Positions 46,354-54,973 of a stretch of 64,000 nt of DNA are shown here, piece after piece. The DNA comes from JAIVGV01 sp032229975 (GTDB taxonomy: Bacteria; Acidobacteriota; Blastocatellia; Pyrinomonadales; Pyrinomonadaceae), in the NCBI GenBank assembly GCA_032229975.1, contig JAVXVG010000067.1, positions 62,001 through 126,000 on the forward strand. The letters are read 5' to 3'. Position numbers and translations under genes: made by a program. The notes under the pieces were generated by a model. That model worked only from the letters and a program-made list of their open reading frames with translations, was not told where the DNA came from and did not search any database. Position 1 is the first letter of the stretch, and each line of letters opens with the position of its first letter.

Positions 46354-48270
46354 ATGAAAGTCTCTGCGCTCGTCGCACTACTCTTCGTTGCGCTTTCAGC
46401 GAACGCGCTCGCGCAGTCGCCGACGCCTAACAAACAGGCGACGACGACGCGACCCAAGTCGTCCGTCGTCGCCTACGATCCGCTCGCAGAGTCGCGACGA
46501 ACGACTGCCGTCAGCTTGGTGAGTGCGCTCGCGGACGAGGCGCGTTCGTTCCACGACGAGATGCTTCGCGCACGCGTGCAGGCCCGCGCGGCGGATGCGT
46601 TGTGGGAGACGGATCAGGAACGCTCGCGCGCACTCTTCCGACGCGCATGGGACGCGGCTGATCTCGCCGACAAAGAGATCGCGCGCAAGGTCGAAGAGGA
46701 CAAGCGACGACAACTCGCGACGGGCAACAGCGTCGTGCTCTCGCGACCGGCCAACCTGCGCTCGGAAGTCTTGCGTCTCGCGGCGAAACGCGACCGGGCC
46801 CTCGGTGAAGAGTTCCTCGCGCGCCTCGACGAGCAACGCAAACAAGAGGAGCGCGACGCGGCGGCAACGAGGCTCGCGGGCGCGCAGCAGCCAGATAAGC
46901 CCGCGCCCAACACGCCCGCCGGTCTCACGCTTGAAGACAATCATCGCCTCGAACTCGCGCGACAACTCTTGCAAGGCGGCGACGCCGAGCGCGCCTTGCA
47001 GTTCGCCGAGCCCGCTTTGCAAACCGTCACACGCGACTCGATCTTTTTTCTCACAGACCTGCGCGAGAAGACGCCCGATGCGGCGGATCGCATCTTCTCG
47101 ACGCTGCTTGCGCGCGCCGCCGTCGATCCCTCGTCCGACGCCAACACCATCTCGATGCTCTCGTCCTACGTTCTCACGCCGCATCTCGTCATCACCATCT
47201 CGCCCGATGGCGGCTTCAGCACAAACTCGAACGGGCCCTCGTCGCCGCCCGAAAATTTTCCTGCCGCGTTGCGCCTCGGTTTCATGCAGGCGGCGGCGCA
47301 GGTGCTCTTGCGTCCGCCCGCGCCGGTCGATCAGGATCACACCACGGGTGGCCGCGCCGCGACCTACTTCTTCATCGCTCGCCTGCTGCCGCTCTTCGAG
47401 CAGTATCTTCCGGTGGCCCTCGCGCCCTTGCGCGCGCAGTTGACCGCGCTCACGCCCGACGTGCCGCAAGACGTGCGCGGCGAGAGTCGCTGGCTAAGCG
47501 AGGGAATCAAGCCCGACGACTCCGCGCGACGCGACGATCTGCAAGACACGCTCGACAAGTTGAGCAACGCGCAGACCGATGAAGAGCGCGACGACCGCTA
47601 CGCGCAGGCGGCCATGATCGCGGCCTCGCGTCGCGATCCGCGCGCGCGCGACTATGCCGCGAACGTTAAGGATACGAACACGCGCGAACAGTTGCTGCCC
47701 TACATCGATTACACGTTTGTTGTGGCCGCCATCGAGAAAAAGGACGTGCCGGAAGTTTTGCGCATCGCACGCAACGGCGCGATGACGCATCTTGAGAACG
47801 TCTGGGCGTTAACGGAAGCCTCGCGCTTGAGCTTGAAGGAGAACCGGCCTCTCGCGCTCGACCTGTTGGAAGAGGCTTTGCAGGAGGTACGACGCGTTGA
47901 CGGCTCAGATTCTGATCGACCGCGCGCGCTGCTCGCCGTCATGACGCCGCTCTACGAACTCGACGCCGAGCGCGTCTGGTCGCTCATGCCCGATCTCGTC
48001 AAAGCCGTCAACGCTGCCTCTGACTTCACGGGCGAGGATGGCCGCCTCGGCATCAAGTTTCGCACGAAGCGACAAGCCTCGCTCCACACCTCGACCGTGG
48101 ATCGTTTCAACCTGCAACCGCTCTTCCAACTTCTCGCGCGCGCCGACATGAACCGCGCTGTCGAGATCGCCAAGGCATTCATGAACGAGTCGCCGCGCGC
48201 CTCGGCCACGCTCGCCGTCGCCGCCGCCGTGCTCGCCGAACCCGCGCCGAAGCCCAGAGCAAAATCGTGA
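46354..48270 (+). CDS. Hypothetical exported helical protein B (paralog pair)
   Basis: 638 residues with GAGGATC before ATG. Signal peptide VALLFVALSANALAQS. It shares block order with the upstream gene: LVSALADEARSFHDEMLRAR, AADALWETDQERSRALFRRA, YVLTPHLVITISPDG and TYFFIARLLPLFEQYLPVAL. The last codons, AAA TCG TGA, lie inside a heptamer repeat that supplies the stop. Unknown function. Confidence 0.78.
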   Translation: MKVSALVALLFVALSANALAQSPTPNKQATTTRPKSSVVAYDPLAESRRTTAVSLVSALADEARSFHDEMLRARVQARAADALWETDQERSRALFRRAWDAADLADKEIARKVEEDKRRQLATGNSVVLSRPANLRSEVLRLAAKRDRALGEEFLARLDEQRKQEERDAAATRLAGAQQPDKPAPNTPAGLTLEDNHRLELARQLLQGGDAERALQFAEPALQTVTRDSIFFLTDLREKTPDAADRIFSTLLARAAVDPSSDANTISMLSSYVLTPHLVITISPDGGFSTNSNGPSSPPENFPAALRLGFMQAAAQVLLRPPAPVDQDHTTGGRAATYFFIARLLPLFEQYLPVALAPLRAQLTALTPDVPQDVRGESRWLSEGIKPDDSARRDDLQDTLDKLSNAQTDEERDDRYAQAAMIAASRRDPRARDYAANVKDTNTREQLLPYIDYTFVVAAIEKKDVPEVLRIARNGAMTHLENVWALTEASRLSLKENRPLALDLLEEALQEVRRVDGSDSDRPRALLAVMTPLYELDAERVWSLMPDLVKAVNAASDFTGEDGRLGIKFRTKRQASLHTSTVDRFNLQPLFQLLARADMNRAVEIAKAFMNESPRASATLAVAAAVLAEPAPKPRAKS

Positions 48271-48404
48271 ATCGTCAATCGTGAATCGTCAATCGTGAAT
48301 CGTCAATCGGCATGATTGGCTTGATGCCGTTTAAAGTTAAAAGCCCACAACTCAAGTTGAGTTGTGAGCTTTTAACTTCAGTTCACGATTGACGATTCAC
48401 GAAT
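48264..48404. repeat. Heptamer repeat and hairpin between convergent genes (left of bshB1)
   Basis: Three tandem copies of ATCGTGA plus ATCGTCA (48264-48305) are followed by a 21-of-22-bp hairpin (48334-48355 with 48357-48378) and a reversed copy ending at 48404. Both convergent stops, of protein B and of bshB1, are TGA within ATCGTGA units. Positions 48303-48346 match 49324-49367 inverted at 41 of 44 bases. The hairpin has an A/T-flanked stem typical of a bidirectional terminator. Confidence 0.85.
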
Positions 48405-49152
48405 AGATGTTCATCGGGCGCGTGAGCAGCGCGACGGGATCATCAACGTTGAGAGCTTCGCGGACGTAGTAGGGCTCACCGGCCTCTGCGCTGATGAGCG
48501 AGCCGTAATAGCGCGCGCGGTTCTCGATCTGCGAGAGGAAGTCGCGCGCGCTGATGCGCGTCTCCGTCTCCTCTGCGCCCTCTCGATAAAACTGCGAGGC
48601 GTGCGCGCGAATGGCCTGCATCTTCCCCTCGACGAACTCCGAGATGTCCACGACGAACGACGGCGCGACAAGCCGCGAATAGACGGCGTGCGCGATCATC
48701 GGCATGGGAGTTTGTTCGAGCCCGAACTCTTCATCGTAACGCCTCATGCTCGCAAGTCGCGCAGCTTCGCGCGTGATGCGCGCCGTCGCCGCGTGATCGG
48801 GATGCGGGTCGTCCCAGTGCGACGTTAAGAGGATGCGCGGGCGAGTCTGTCGAATGACGCGCACGAGCGCGGTGCGCGCCTCATCCGTAACGGCGATGTG
48901 GCCGTCCGGTTGTGCAAGGTTGAGTCGCGCATCGAGGCGCATGACGCGCGCCGCCTCTTGCGCTTCCCCTGCCCGCTGCTCGACCGTGCCGCGCGTGCCC
49001 ATCTCGCCGCGCGTCATGTCGAGCACGCCCGTTCGATAGCCAAGACTCTTCAACTTGAGGAGCGTGCCCGCAACCGTCAACTCCGCATCGTCCGGGTGCG
49101 AGAAGACCGCGAGCACGTCGAGCTGCGTCTGTTCGTTCGTCATCGTCTTCAT
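48397..49152 (-). CDS. bshB1: PIG-L family deacetylase (bacillithiol BshB1)
   Basis: 251 residues. HPDDAELTVAG near residue 19 has the His-Asp-Asp zinc ligands and HPDHAATARI near 117 provides the later His. TRGEMGTRGT is the BshB1-type block. It removes the acetyl group of GlcNAc-malate, the product of BshA, whose gene lies 6 kb away. It is monocistronic and enclosed by 44-bp inverted repeats. Confidence 0.92.
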   Translation of the reverse strand: MKTMTNEQTQLDVLAVFSHPDDAELTVAGTLLKLKSLGYRTGVLDMTRGEMGTRGTVEQRAGEAQEAARVMRLDARLNLAQPDGHIAVTDEARTALVRVIRQTRPRILLTSHWDDPHPDHAATARITREAARLASMRRYDEEFGLEQTPMPMIAHAVYSRLVAPSFVVDISEFVEGKMQAIRAHASQFYREGAEETETRISARDFLSQIENRARYYGSLISAEAGEPYYVREALNVDDPVALLTRPMNIYS

Positions 49153-49266
49153 TCTCTAATCCCGCGCACAGATTTAACCGAAGGCACACGCGCGGGTCAA
49201 GCATCCGCATATCCGACTGCGCGCGACTGCCTGCGCCTTGACGTTTAGCGCACTGAACCGGCAATT

Positions 49267-49383
49267 CGTTAATCGTCAATCGTGAACAGAAGTTAAAAGC
49301 CCGTCGATCAATCAAGAGCGACGGGCTTTTAACTTTGAACGACATCAAGCCAATCATGACGATTGACGATTGGCGATTCACGG
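49267..49383. repeat. Heptamer repeat and hairpin right of bshB1
   Basis: AATCGTCAATCGTGAA starts the segment. AAGTTAAAAGCCCGTCG (49291-49307) pairs perfectly over 17 bp with 49320-49336 (loop of 12), and 49324-49367 is the inverted partner of 48303-48346. TolC3's stop TGA at 49378-49380 is inside the repeat. On the minus strand, transcription of the RND3 operon would meet this hairpin as a terminator before bshB1. Confidence 0.85.
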
Positions 49384-51504
49384 TCTCACCCGCACCTGCA
49401 CGCGATTGGCTTCGAGCGAGTTGCCGGTGGCCCGTTGGAGTTCGGCGATTGATTTGTTGAGTTCTACTTGTGCTCTCAGCTCGTTGCCGCGCGCGGTGGC
49501 GAGCGCGGTCTGTCGTTCGAGGACGAGGAAGAAGGTTGACTGTCCGGCATCGAACTTCCTGAGCTCGCTCGCATACTGCTGCTCCGACGCGGCGCGTGCG
49601 ACGGATGCCGCGCGCAGACGCGACTCGGAGGTGCGCGTCAGTTGCAGCGCGTTGCGCACGTCGATCTGTATGAGTTGTTCGAGTTGCGCGCGCTGCGTGT
49701 GCGCTCGTTCGCCTTCGACGAGCGAGCGACCGAGTTGCGCTTCGGCGGTGCGGTTGCGTAGAGGCAGATTCAACTGCACGCCGACGCGAAAGTTGTTGAA
49801 GCGATTCTCGGCGAGATTGGCGAGCGACTGGCCGTAACCGCCGACGAGAAAATTGGGAAGCGTCTGCGCGGACGAGGCCGGGATCGGTTGGATGTTGCTC
49901 GTGCCTGACAGGCCGTTGACCGCCGCGACGAGTTGATTGATGCGCTGTCGCGTTACTTCAGACGAAGCCGTGAAGGGATTAACGGAGGGCGCCGGATCGA
50001 GTGCGCCCGCGAGACCGACCGCGCCGTAGCTCGCGACGAGATCGACCTGCGGCTTCGACTGCTCGCGCGCGAGCCTTTGATCGAGTTCGTTGATCGCGAT
50101 AGCCACGTCGGACTGTTGAAGCTCTGGGCGACTGCGCAGCGCGGCGTCCATCGCCTGTTCGAGCGTTGCGATTGTCGGTCGCTCCGCGTCAACCGTGTCG
50201 CTCGGAACAATCGCGACGTTCCAGATCGGCGAGGTGCGATCCTCTGCGATCAGGTTCTTCAAATTATTCTCGGCGCGATTCACGTCGTCGAGCGCGGAAT
50301 AGACGCTCTGCTCGAAGCCGGAGACCTGCGCCTCCGCCGCGACCACATCAATCGGCGCAAGCTGGCCCTCGGCGACGAGCCGACGATTGTGCTCATACTG
50401 CGCGCGCGCATCGCGAACAGCGTCGCGCTGAATCTGTAGATTGCGCAGAGAGAAAACTAAATCCCAATATGCGCGCTGCACGGAAGTGATCGTCTCAATC
50501 GCGCGCTGGCGAAACTGCGCGTCGGTCAAGCTGAGATTCTTCTTCGCAATCTCTATGCGGCGTCGATTGTCGTCGAACGTGCGACCGCGCAGGATCGGTT
50601 GCGTGTAACTGAAGGTGAAGGCCGTCGGGTACTGCGGGTTGAGCGCGGCGAACTGGTTGTCGGTCGTCAGGCGAATCGAAGAGAAGTCGAAGCGATAGCC
50701 GCCGCCCTTCGGCGTCAAGCCTTGCAGGCTGAGCGTGCCGACGGCGTTCGTCTGCGTGACCGCGCCGCCCGCGCCGCCCGAGAGGAAACTCGAAGATGGC
50801 GTCTCGGTGCGCTCGTAATAGGAGAACGAACTCAGTCGCGGATCATAGACGCCGCGCGCGCCCGTCAGATCAAACTCGGCGGCGCGCACGTTTTCGCGGG
50901 CCACCTCGATGTCCTTCGCGTTCTTAAGCGCAAGCTCAATCGCCTCGCGCAAGGCGAGCGGTTGCTGCTCATTCAACTCGACGCCGACGCGACCCAACTC
51001 CGGCAGAGGCTGCGGCGTCGGTCGAAAGTTCGGCGCGACCTGCGGCACGCTCAACGAATCATTGGGCGAAGGACTGATGACGATCTCGTGACCGGGCGCG
51101 CGCATCGCTGCCGGAGCAGTAATCGTTGTCGTGGATCGCTGCTGTGCGCCTGTCGCATTCGATTGATCGAATGAAGGCACGTCTTCGAGTCTGATCGATT
51201 GCGATGATGCGGGCGACTGCCCCGACAGAGTCGTCTGCGTCTGCGGTTGGCCCTGTTGGGCCTGCGTCTGCGTGGCCGGCTGCGCGCTCTGTTGCGCTTG
51301 AACGTCGGGCGTCGCTTGTCGAGCGTTCGCGCCTGTGGGCTGCGTGGGCTGCGGCTGATTCGCCGAAGGCGCAGGCGGATTCGCGGGAGTCTGCGGCGCT
51401 GGTTGCTGCTGCGCGCGCACGGCGAACGGCGAGGCGAGCGCAAGCGTAAGCAAAGCGACGCGCGTCAGTCCTCTTCCCGAATTTTTAGAAATCCATCGAA
51501 ACAT
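49378..51504 (-). CDS. TolC-family outer membrane factor (TolC3)
   Basis: 708 residues from ATG 51502-51504 with AGGGG upstream. Signal peptide TRVALLTLALASPFAVRAQQ, then about 100 residues of Pro/Gln/Ala/Thr low complexity, then the OEP repeats (ALREAIELALKNAKDIEVAR, RAIETITSVQRAYWDLVFSL, VRNALQLTRTSESRLRAASV). It is the last gene of the tetR-regulated pump operon, 14 bp after RND3. Like TolC2 it has an unusual N-terminal linker. Confidence 0.93.
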   Translation of the reverse strand: MFRWISKNSGRGLTRVALLTLALASPFAVRAQQQPAPQTPANPPAPSANQPQPTQPTGANARQATPDVQAQQSAQPATQTQAQQGQPQTQTTLSGQSPASSQSIRLEDVPSFDQSNATGAQQRSTTTITAPAAMRAPGHEIVISPSPNDSLSVPQVAPNFRPTPQPLPELGRVGVELNEQQPLALREAIELALKNAKDIEVARENVRAAEFDLTGARGVYDPRLSSFSYYERTETPSSSFLSGGAGGAVTQTNAVGTLSLQGLTPKGGGYRFDFSSIRLTTDNQFAALNPQYPTAFTFSYTQPILRGRTFDDNRRRIEIAKKNLSLTDAQFRQRAIETITSVQRAYWDLVFSLRNLQIQRDAVRDARAQYEHNRRLVAEGQLAPIDVVAAEAQVSGFEQSVYSALDDVNRAENNLKNLIAEDRTSPIWNVAIVPSDTVDAERPTIATLEQAMDAALRSRPELQQSDVAIAINELDQRLAREQSKPQVDLVASYGAVGLAGALDPAPSVNPFTASSEVTRQRINQLVAAVNGLSGTSNIQPIPASSAQTLPNFLVGGYGQSLANLAENRFNNFRVGVQLNLPLRNRTAEAQLGRSLVEGERAHTQRAQLEQLIQIDVRNALQLTRTSESRLRAASVARAASEQQYASELRKFDAGQSTFFLVLERQTALATARGNELRAQVELNKSIAELQRATGNSLEANRVQVRVRP

Positions 51505-51518
51505 AAAGACCCCTGAGC

Positions 51519-54500
51519 TCACTTTCCGAAAGTGCCGAAGAGCGACGATGCGACCGTGGCTGTGCGCCGCCGCGCCCACGCGAACGTGCCGCCGAGAAAA
51601 TCGCCCGCGCGGCGCAAGAGTCGCGCGTGACTGAGATCGTCGAAGAGCGAATAGAAGACCGGCACGGCTAAGAGCGTCAGCAACAGGCAGAGCGACTGGC
51701 CGCCGACGACGAGCACACCGATGGATCGGTTCGTGCCCGCGCCCGCGCCGCGCGAGAGCGTGAGCGGGAGCATTCCGGCGACGAGCGCGATGGTCGTCAT
51801 CAAGATGGGGCGGAGTCGATCACGGTTCGCTTGAACGATGGCTTCGAGTCGCTCCATGCCGTGCGAGCGCAGTTCGTTCGTGTGATCGATCTGCAAGATC
51901 GCGTTCTTCTTCACGACGCCGAAGAGCAGCAGCAGTCCGAGACCCGAAAAGATGTTGACGGTCTGGCCCGTTAGCAGCAGCGAGAGAATGCCGAACGGGA
52001 TCGCGAGCGGCAGCGTCAAGAGGATCGTGATCGGGTGTATGAACGACTCGAACTGCGCCGCCAAGACCATGTACATGAAGATGAACGAGAGCGAGATGGC
52101 CAGCATGAAGTAGTAGCCCGCGCGCCCAAGCTCTTTCGAGCGACCGACGAGTCCCGTCTCGTAGCCCTGCTCAAGATTCATCTCTTTAACAAACTGATTC
52201 ATGCGCGCGAGCACTTCCGACTGCGAGCCGCCGGGTTTCACGTTCGCCGTGAGCGTAACTTGTCTCTGTCGATTGCGACGATCAATGGCAGAGGGCCCCG
52301 TGCCCTCTTCGACACGCGCGACATTATCGAGACTCACCCAGCCGAGCTTCGACGAGTTGGCGAAGAGGCGCGATAGATTCTCCTTGCTCGCGCGCGCTTC
52401 GCCTATCGCGCGCAGTCGCACGTCGTACTGATCCGTTCCCTCGTTGAAGGTCGAAACTTTCTGTCCCGCCACGAGCGTGTTCAAACTCTGCGCGATGTCG
52501 CCGACCTTGACGCCGAGATCGGCGGCGCGCGCGCGGTCGATCTCCACTCTCAGTTCGGGCTTGCCGGAGACGAGCGACGAGTCTGCGTCAACCACGTCGG
52601 GGATCGTCTTCATCTTCGCCAGTAGCGTCTGCGAATACTCCGTGAGCTTCTGTAGATCAGGGCCACCGATGATGTATTGCACGTCGGAGTTCGCCTGCCC
52701 GCCGCCTGAGATCGCCTGCACCTGCGCGACGTTCGTCCGCAGCTCCTTCGGGTAGTTCGACAGAAGCTCGCGCGCTTTGACCATCAACTGGATTTGCGAG
52801 AGCGTGCGCTGGTTGATGTCCGAGAGCTTGACGTAAACGCTCGCGCTGTTGACGAGCACCTGTTGCCCGCCGCCGATGGTGACGAGCGTGTCGGTCACGC
52901 CCGGCAACTTTCTCAAATCAGTTGCGATGCGCTCGACGATGTTTGAAGTGGCGGCGAGCGTGTAGCCTTCGGGCGTGCGGACGTTGACCTCGAACTGCGA
53001 CTGATCATCAACGGGCAGAAAGTTTTTACCGACGAACTTGAAGAGCGGCACGATGCTGATGATGACGAGCGCACACAAACCGACGACCGCCCAACGGTGC
53101 GCCATCGACCAGCGCAGCAGCCACGTGTACGTGCGATCAATCGGTCGATAGAAGCGGCCCTGTTTCGATCCGTGCGCGTCGTGCTTCAACTCACGTCGCG
53201 TATCGGCTCGCGCCTGTGTGGGCGGCACGCTCTCGGCGGCGCGTTTGTCCGGCCCGCCCGCAGTGACTTTCGATTCATCTGCGAGCAGAGAGGTCGCATC
53301 GCCCTGCGAAGGCAGCACGCCAACGTCGGGCGCGCGCTCGTCCTTCTTGCGTTTGATGAGACGCGCGGCGAGCATCGGCGTCAAGGTGAACGAAACTAAG
53401 AGCGAGACGGCCACCGCGAACGACGCCGTCAAGCCGAACGACGACATGAAGCGACCGACGATGCCGCCCATGAAGCCGACGGGCAGGAAGACGGCGAGCA
53501 GCGACAACGTCGTCGCCATGACGGCGAGTCCGATCTCGCGCGTGCCCTCAATCGCGGCTTGAAAGGGAGGCATTCCCTTCTCTTCGACGAAGCGGAAAAT
53601 ATTTTCGAGCACGACGATGGCGTCGTCGATCACGATGCCGACCATGAGCGTCAGAGCGAGCAGCGTGATCATGTTGAGCGTGTAGCCCATCGCGGCGATC
53701 ATGCCGAAGGTGGCGACGATGGAAGTCGGGATGGCGATTGCCGCGATCAGCGTTGAGCGAAAGTTCCACAAGAAAACGAAGACGACGATGGCCGCGAGGA
53801 TGCTGCCTTCGACGAGGTGCGTCTCAATCGCTTCGACCGATGCCTTGATGAACGTCGAAGAGTCGCCGATCACTTCCGTGCGGATGTTCGCGGGCAAAAG
53901 CGGCTGAATCTCTTTCAATCTTTCCTTCACCGCGTCCGCCACTGCCACGACGTTCTGCCCCGATTGCTTCGTCACGATCAGAGTCACCGCCGGTTCGCCG
54001 TTCAAACGCGCGCTCGTGCGTTGCTCTTCCGATGAATCTTCGGCGTAACCGATGTCGCTGATCTTCACCGGATACACGCCGCGCGAAGAGACGGCGACGT
54101 TGTTAAAGTCCGCAGGGTTCGCGATGCGACCGAGCGTGCGAACGGTTAACTCGCGCGTGCCTTCATCAACGCGGCCACCCGGCACTTCCATGTTCTGCTG
54201 TCGCACGGCGGCGGCGACTTCCGGCACGCTCACGTTGAAGGCGCGCATCTTGTCGGGATCGAGCTTGATCTGAATCTCTCTGCGCGCGCCGCCGACAATC
54301 GTCACGCTGCCGACTCCCGAAATGCTCTCGATGCGTTTCTTGATCTGCTTGTCGGCGATGTCCGTCACTTCGCGCAAAGATCGCGGCGAGGCGACGACGA
54401 CGCGCAGCACGGGTGCGGCGTCTGTATCGATCTTCTGAATGATCGGGTCTTCCGAAGTCTCAGGCAGGTCGGCGCGGACGAGATTGATCTTGTCGCGCAC

Positions 54501-54824
54501 CTCTTGGGCCGCCACGTCCGGATTCTTCTCAAGGAGGAACTGCACGAAGACCTGCGAGACGCCTTCGACGGATGTTGAGCGCAACTCATCAATGCCGCTG
54601 ATCGTGTTGACCGACGACTCGACCTTGTCTGTGATCTCCGTCTCGATCTCTCTCGGCGACGCGCCGGGGTTGACGACCGTCACAGTGATCGTCGGGAAAT
54701 CAACCTTCGGAAAAAGATCGACGCCGAGCGAGAAGAACGAGAAGAGACCGACGACCGTCAACGACAAGATGATCATCGTCGCGAAGACTGGGCGGCGGAC
54801 ACAAATTTCAGCTAACTTTTGCAT
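51519..54824 (-). CDS. RND efflux pump, HAE1 family (RND3)
   Basis: 1101 residues beginning MQKLAEICVRRPVFATMIIL. TM4: GIVIDDAIVVLENIFRFVEE, with the Asp pair; TM10: FGVVKKNAILQIDHTNELRS. A polar insertion of about 60 residues follows TM6 before FYRPIDRTYTWLLRW. It differs from RND1 and RND2 in having its own regulator and channel in one operon (TetR, MFP3, RND3, TolC3). Confidence 0.95.
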   Translation of the reverse strand: MQKLAEICVRRPVFATMIILSLTVVGLFSFFSLGVDLFPKVDFPTITVTVVNPGASPREIETEITDKVESSVNTISGIDELRSTSVEGVSQVFVQFLLEKNPDVAAQEVRDKINLVRADLPETSEDPIIQKIDTDAAPVLRVVVASPRSLREVTDIADKQIKKRIESISGVGSVTIVGGARREIQIKLDPDKMRAFNVSVPEVAAAVRQQNMEVPGGRVDEGTRELTVRTLGRIANPADFNNVAVSSRGVYPVKISDIGYAEDSSEEQRTSARLNGEPAVTLIVTKQSGQNVVAVADAVKERLKEIQPLLPANIRTEVIGDSSTFIKASVEAIETHLVEGSILAAIVVFVFLWNFRSTLIAAIAIPTSIVATFGMIAAMGYTLNMITLLALTLMVGIVIDDAIVVLENIFRFVEEKGMPPFQAAIEGTREIGLAVMATTLSLLAVFLPVGFMGGIVGRFMSSFGLTASFAVAVSLLVSFTLTPMLAARLIKRKKDERAPDVGVLPSQGDATSLLADESKVTAGGPDKRAAESVPPTQARADTRRELKHDAHGSKQGRFYRPIDRTYTWLLRWSMAHRWAVVGLCALVIISIVPLFKFVGKNFLPVDDQSQFEVNVRTPEGYTLAATSNIVERIATDLRKLPGVTDTLVTIGGGQQVLVNSASVYVKLSDINQRTLSQIQLMVKARELLSNYPKELRTNVAQVQAISGGGQANSDVQYIIGGPDLQKLTEYSQTLLAKMKTIPDVVDADSSLVSGKPELRVEIDRARAADLGVKVGDIAQSLNTLVAGQKVSTFNEGTDQYDVRLRAIGEARASKENLSRLFANSSKLGWVSLDNVARVEEGTGPSAIDRRNRQRQVTLTANVKPGGSQSEVLARMNQFVKEMNLEQGYETGLVGRSKELGRAGYYFMLAISLSFIFMYMVLAAQFESFIHPITILLTLPLAIPFGILSLLLTGQTVNIFSGLGLLLLFGVVKKNAILQIDHTNELRSHGMERLEAIVQANRDRLRPILMTTIALVAGMLPLTLSRGAGAGTNRSIGVLVVGGQSLCLLLTLLAVPVFYSLFDDLSHARLLRRAGDFLGGTFAWARRRTATVASSLFGTFGK

Positions 54825-54835
54825 GACGTTCTTCT

Positions 54836-54967
54836 AAGTTCCAAGTTGAAAGTTAAAAGTTGAAGTTAGCTGCAAGGCCGGCGATGAGACCTCAGATTTT
54901 GTCATTAGGCTCTTAACTTTCAACTTGGAACTTTAGGCTCTTAACTTTCAACTTGGAACTTTCAAAC
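54836..54967. repeat. AAGTT heptamer palindrome in the RND3-MFP3 gap
   Basis: AAGTTCC, AAGTTGA, AAGTTAA and AAGTTGA units (54836-54863) pair with the right-hand CTTAACTTTCAACTTGGAACTT block at 23 of 24 positions. The right-hand block is a 28-bp tandem duplication (54906-54933 and 54934-54961). The same family brackets the S23 gene at the equivalent place in the RND2 operon; here it is empty. Confidence 0.85.
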
Positions 54968-54973
54968 TTTCAA

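Noticed and set aside
48264..48404. CRISPR-like array at the ATCGTGA/ATCGTCA repeats
   Set aside because: Units are 7 bp with no spacers, and no cas genes are present.
48264..49383. IS element containing bshB1
   Set aside because: No transposase and no target-site duplication seen; only the gene plus inverted repeats. Recorded as a cassette hypothesis instead.
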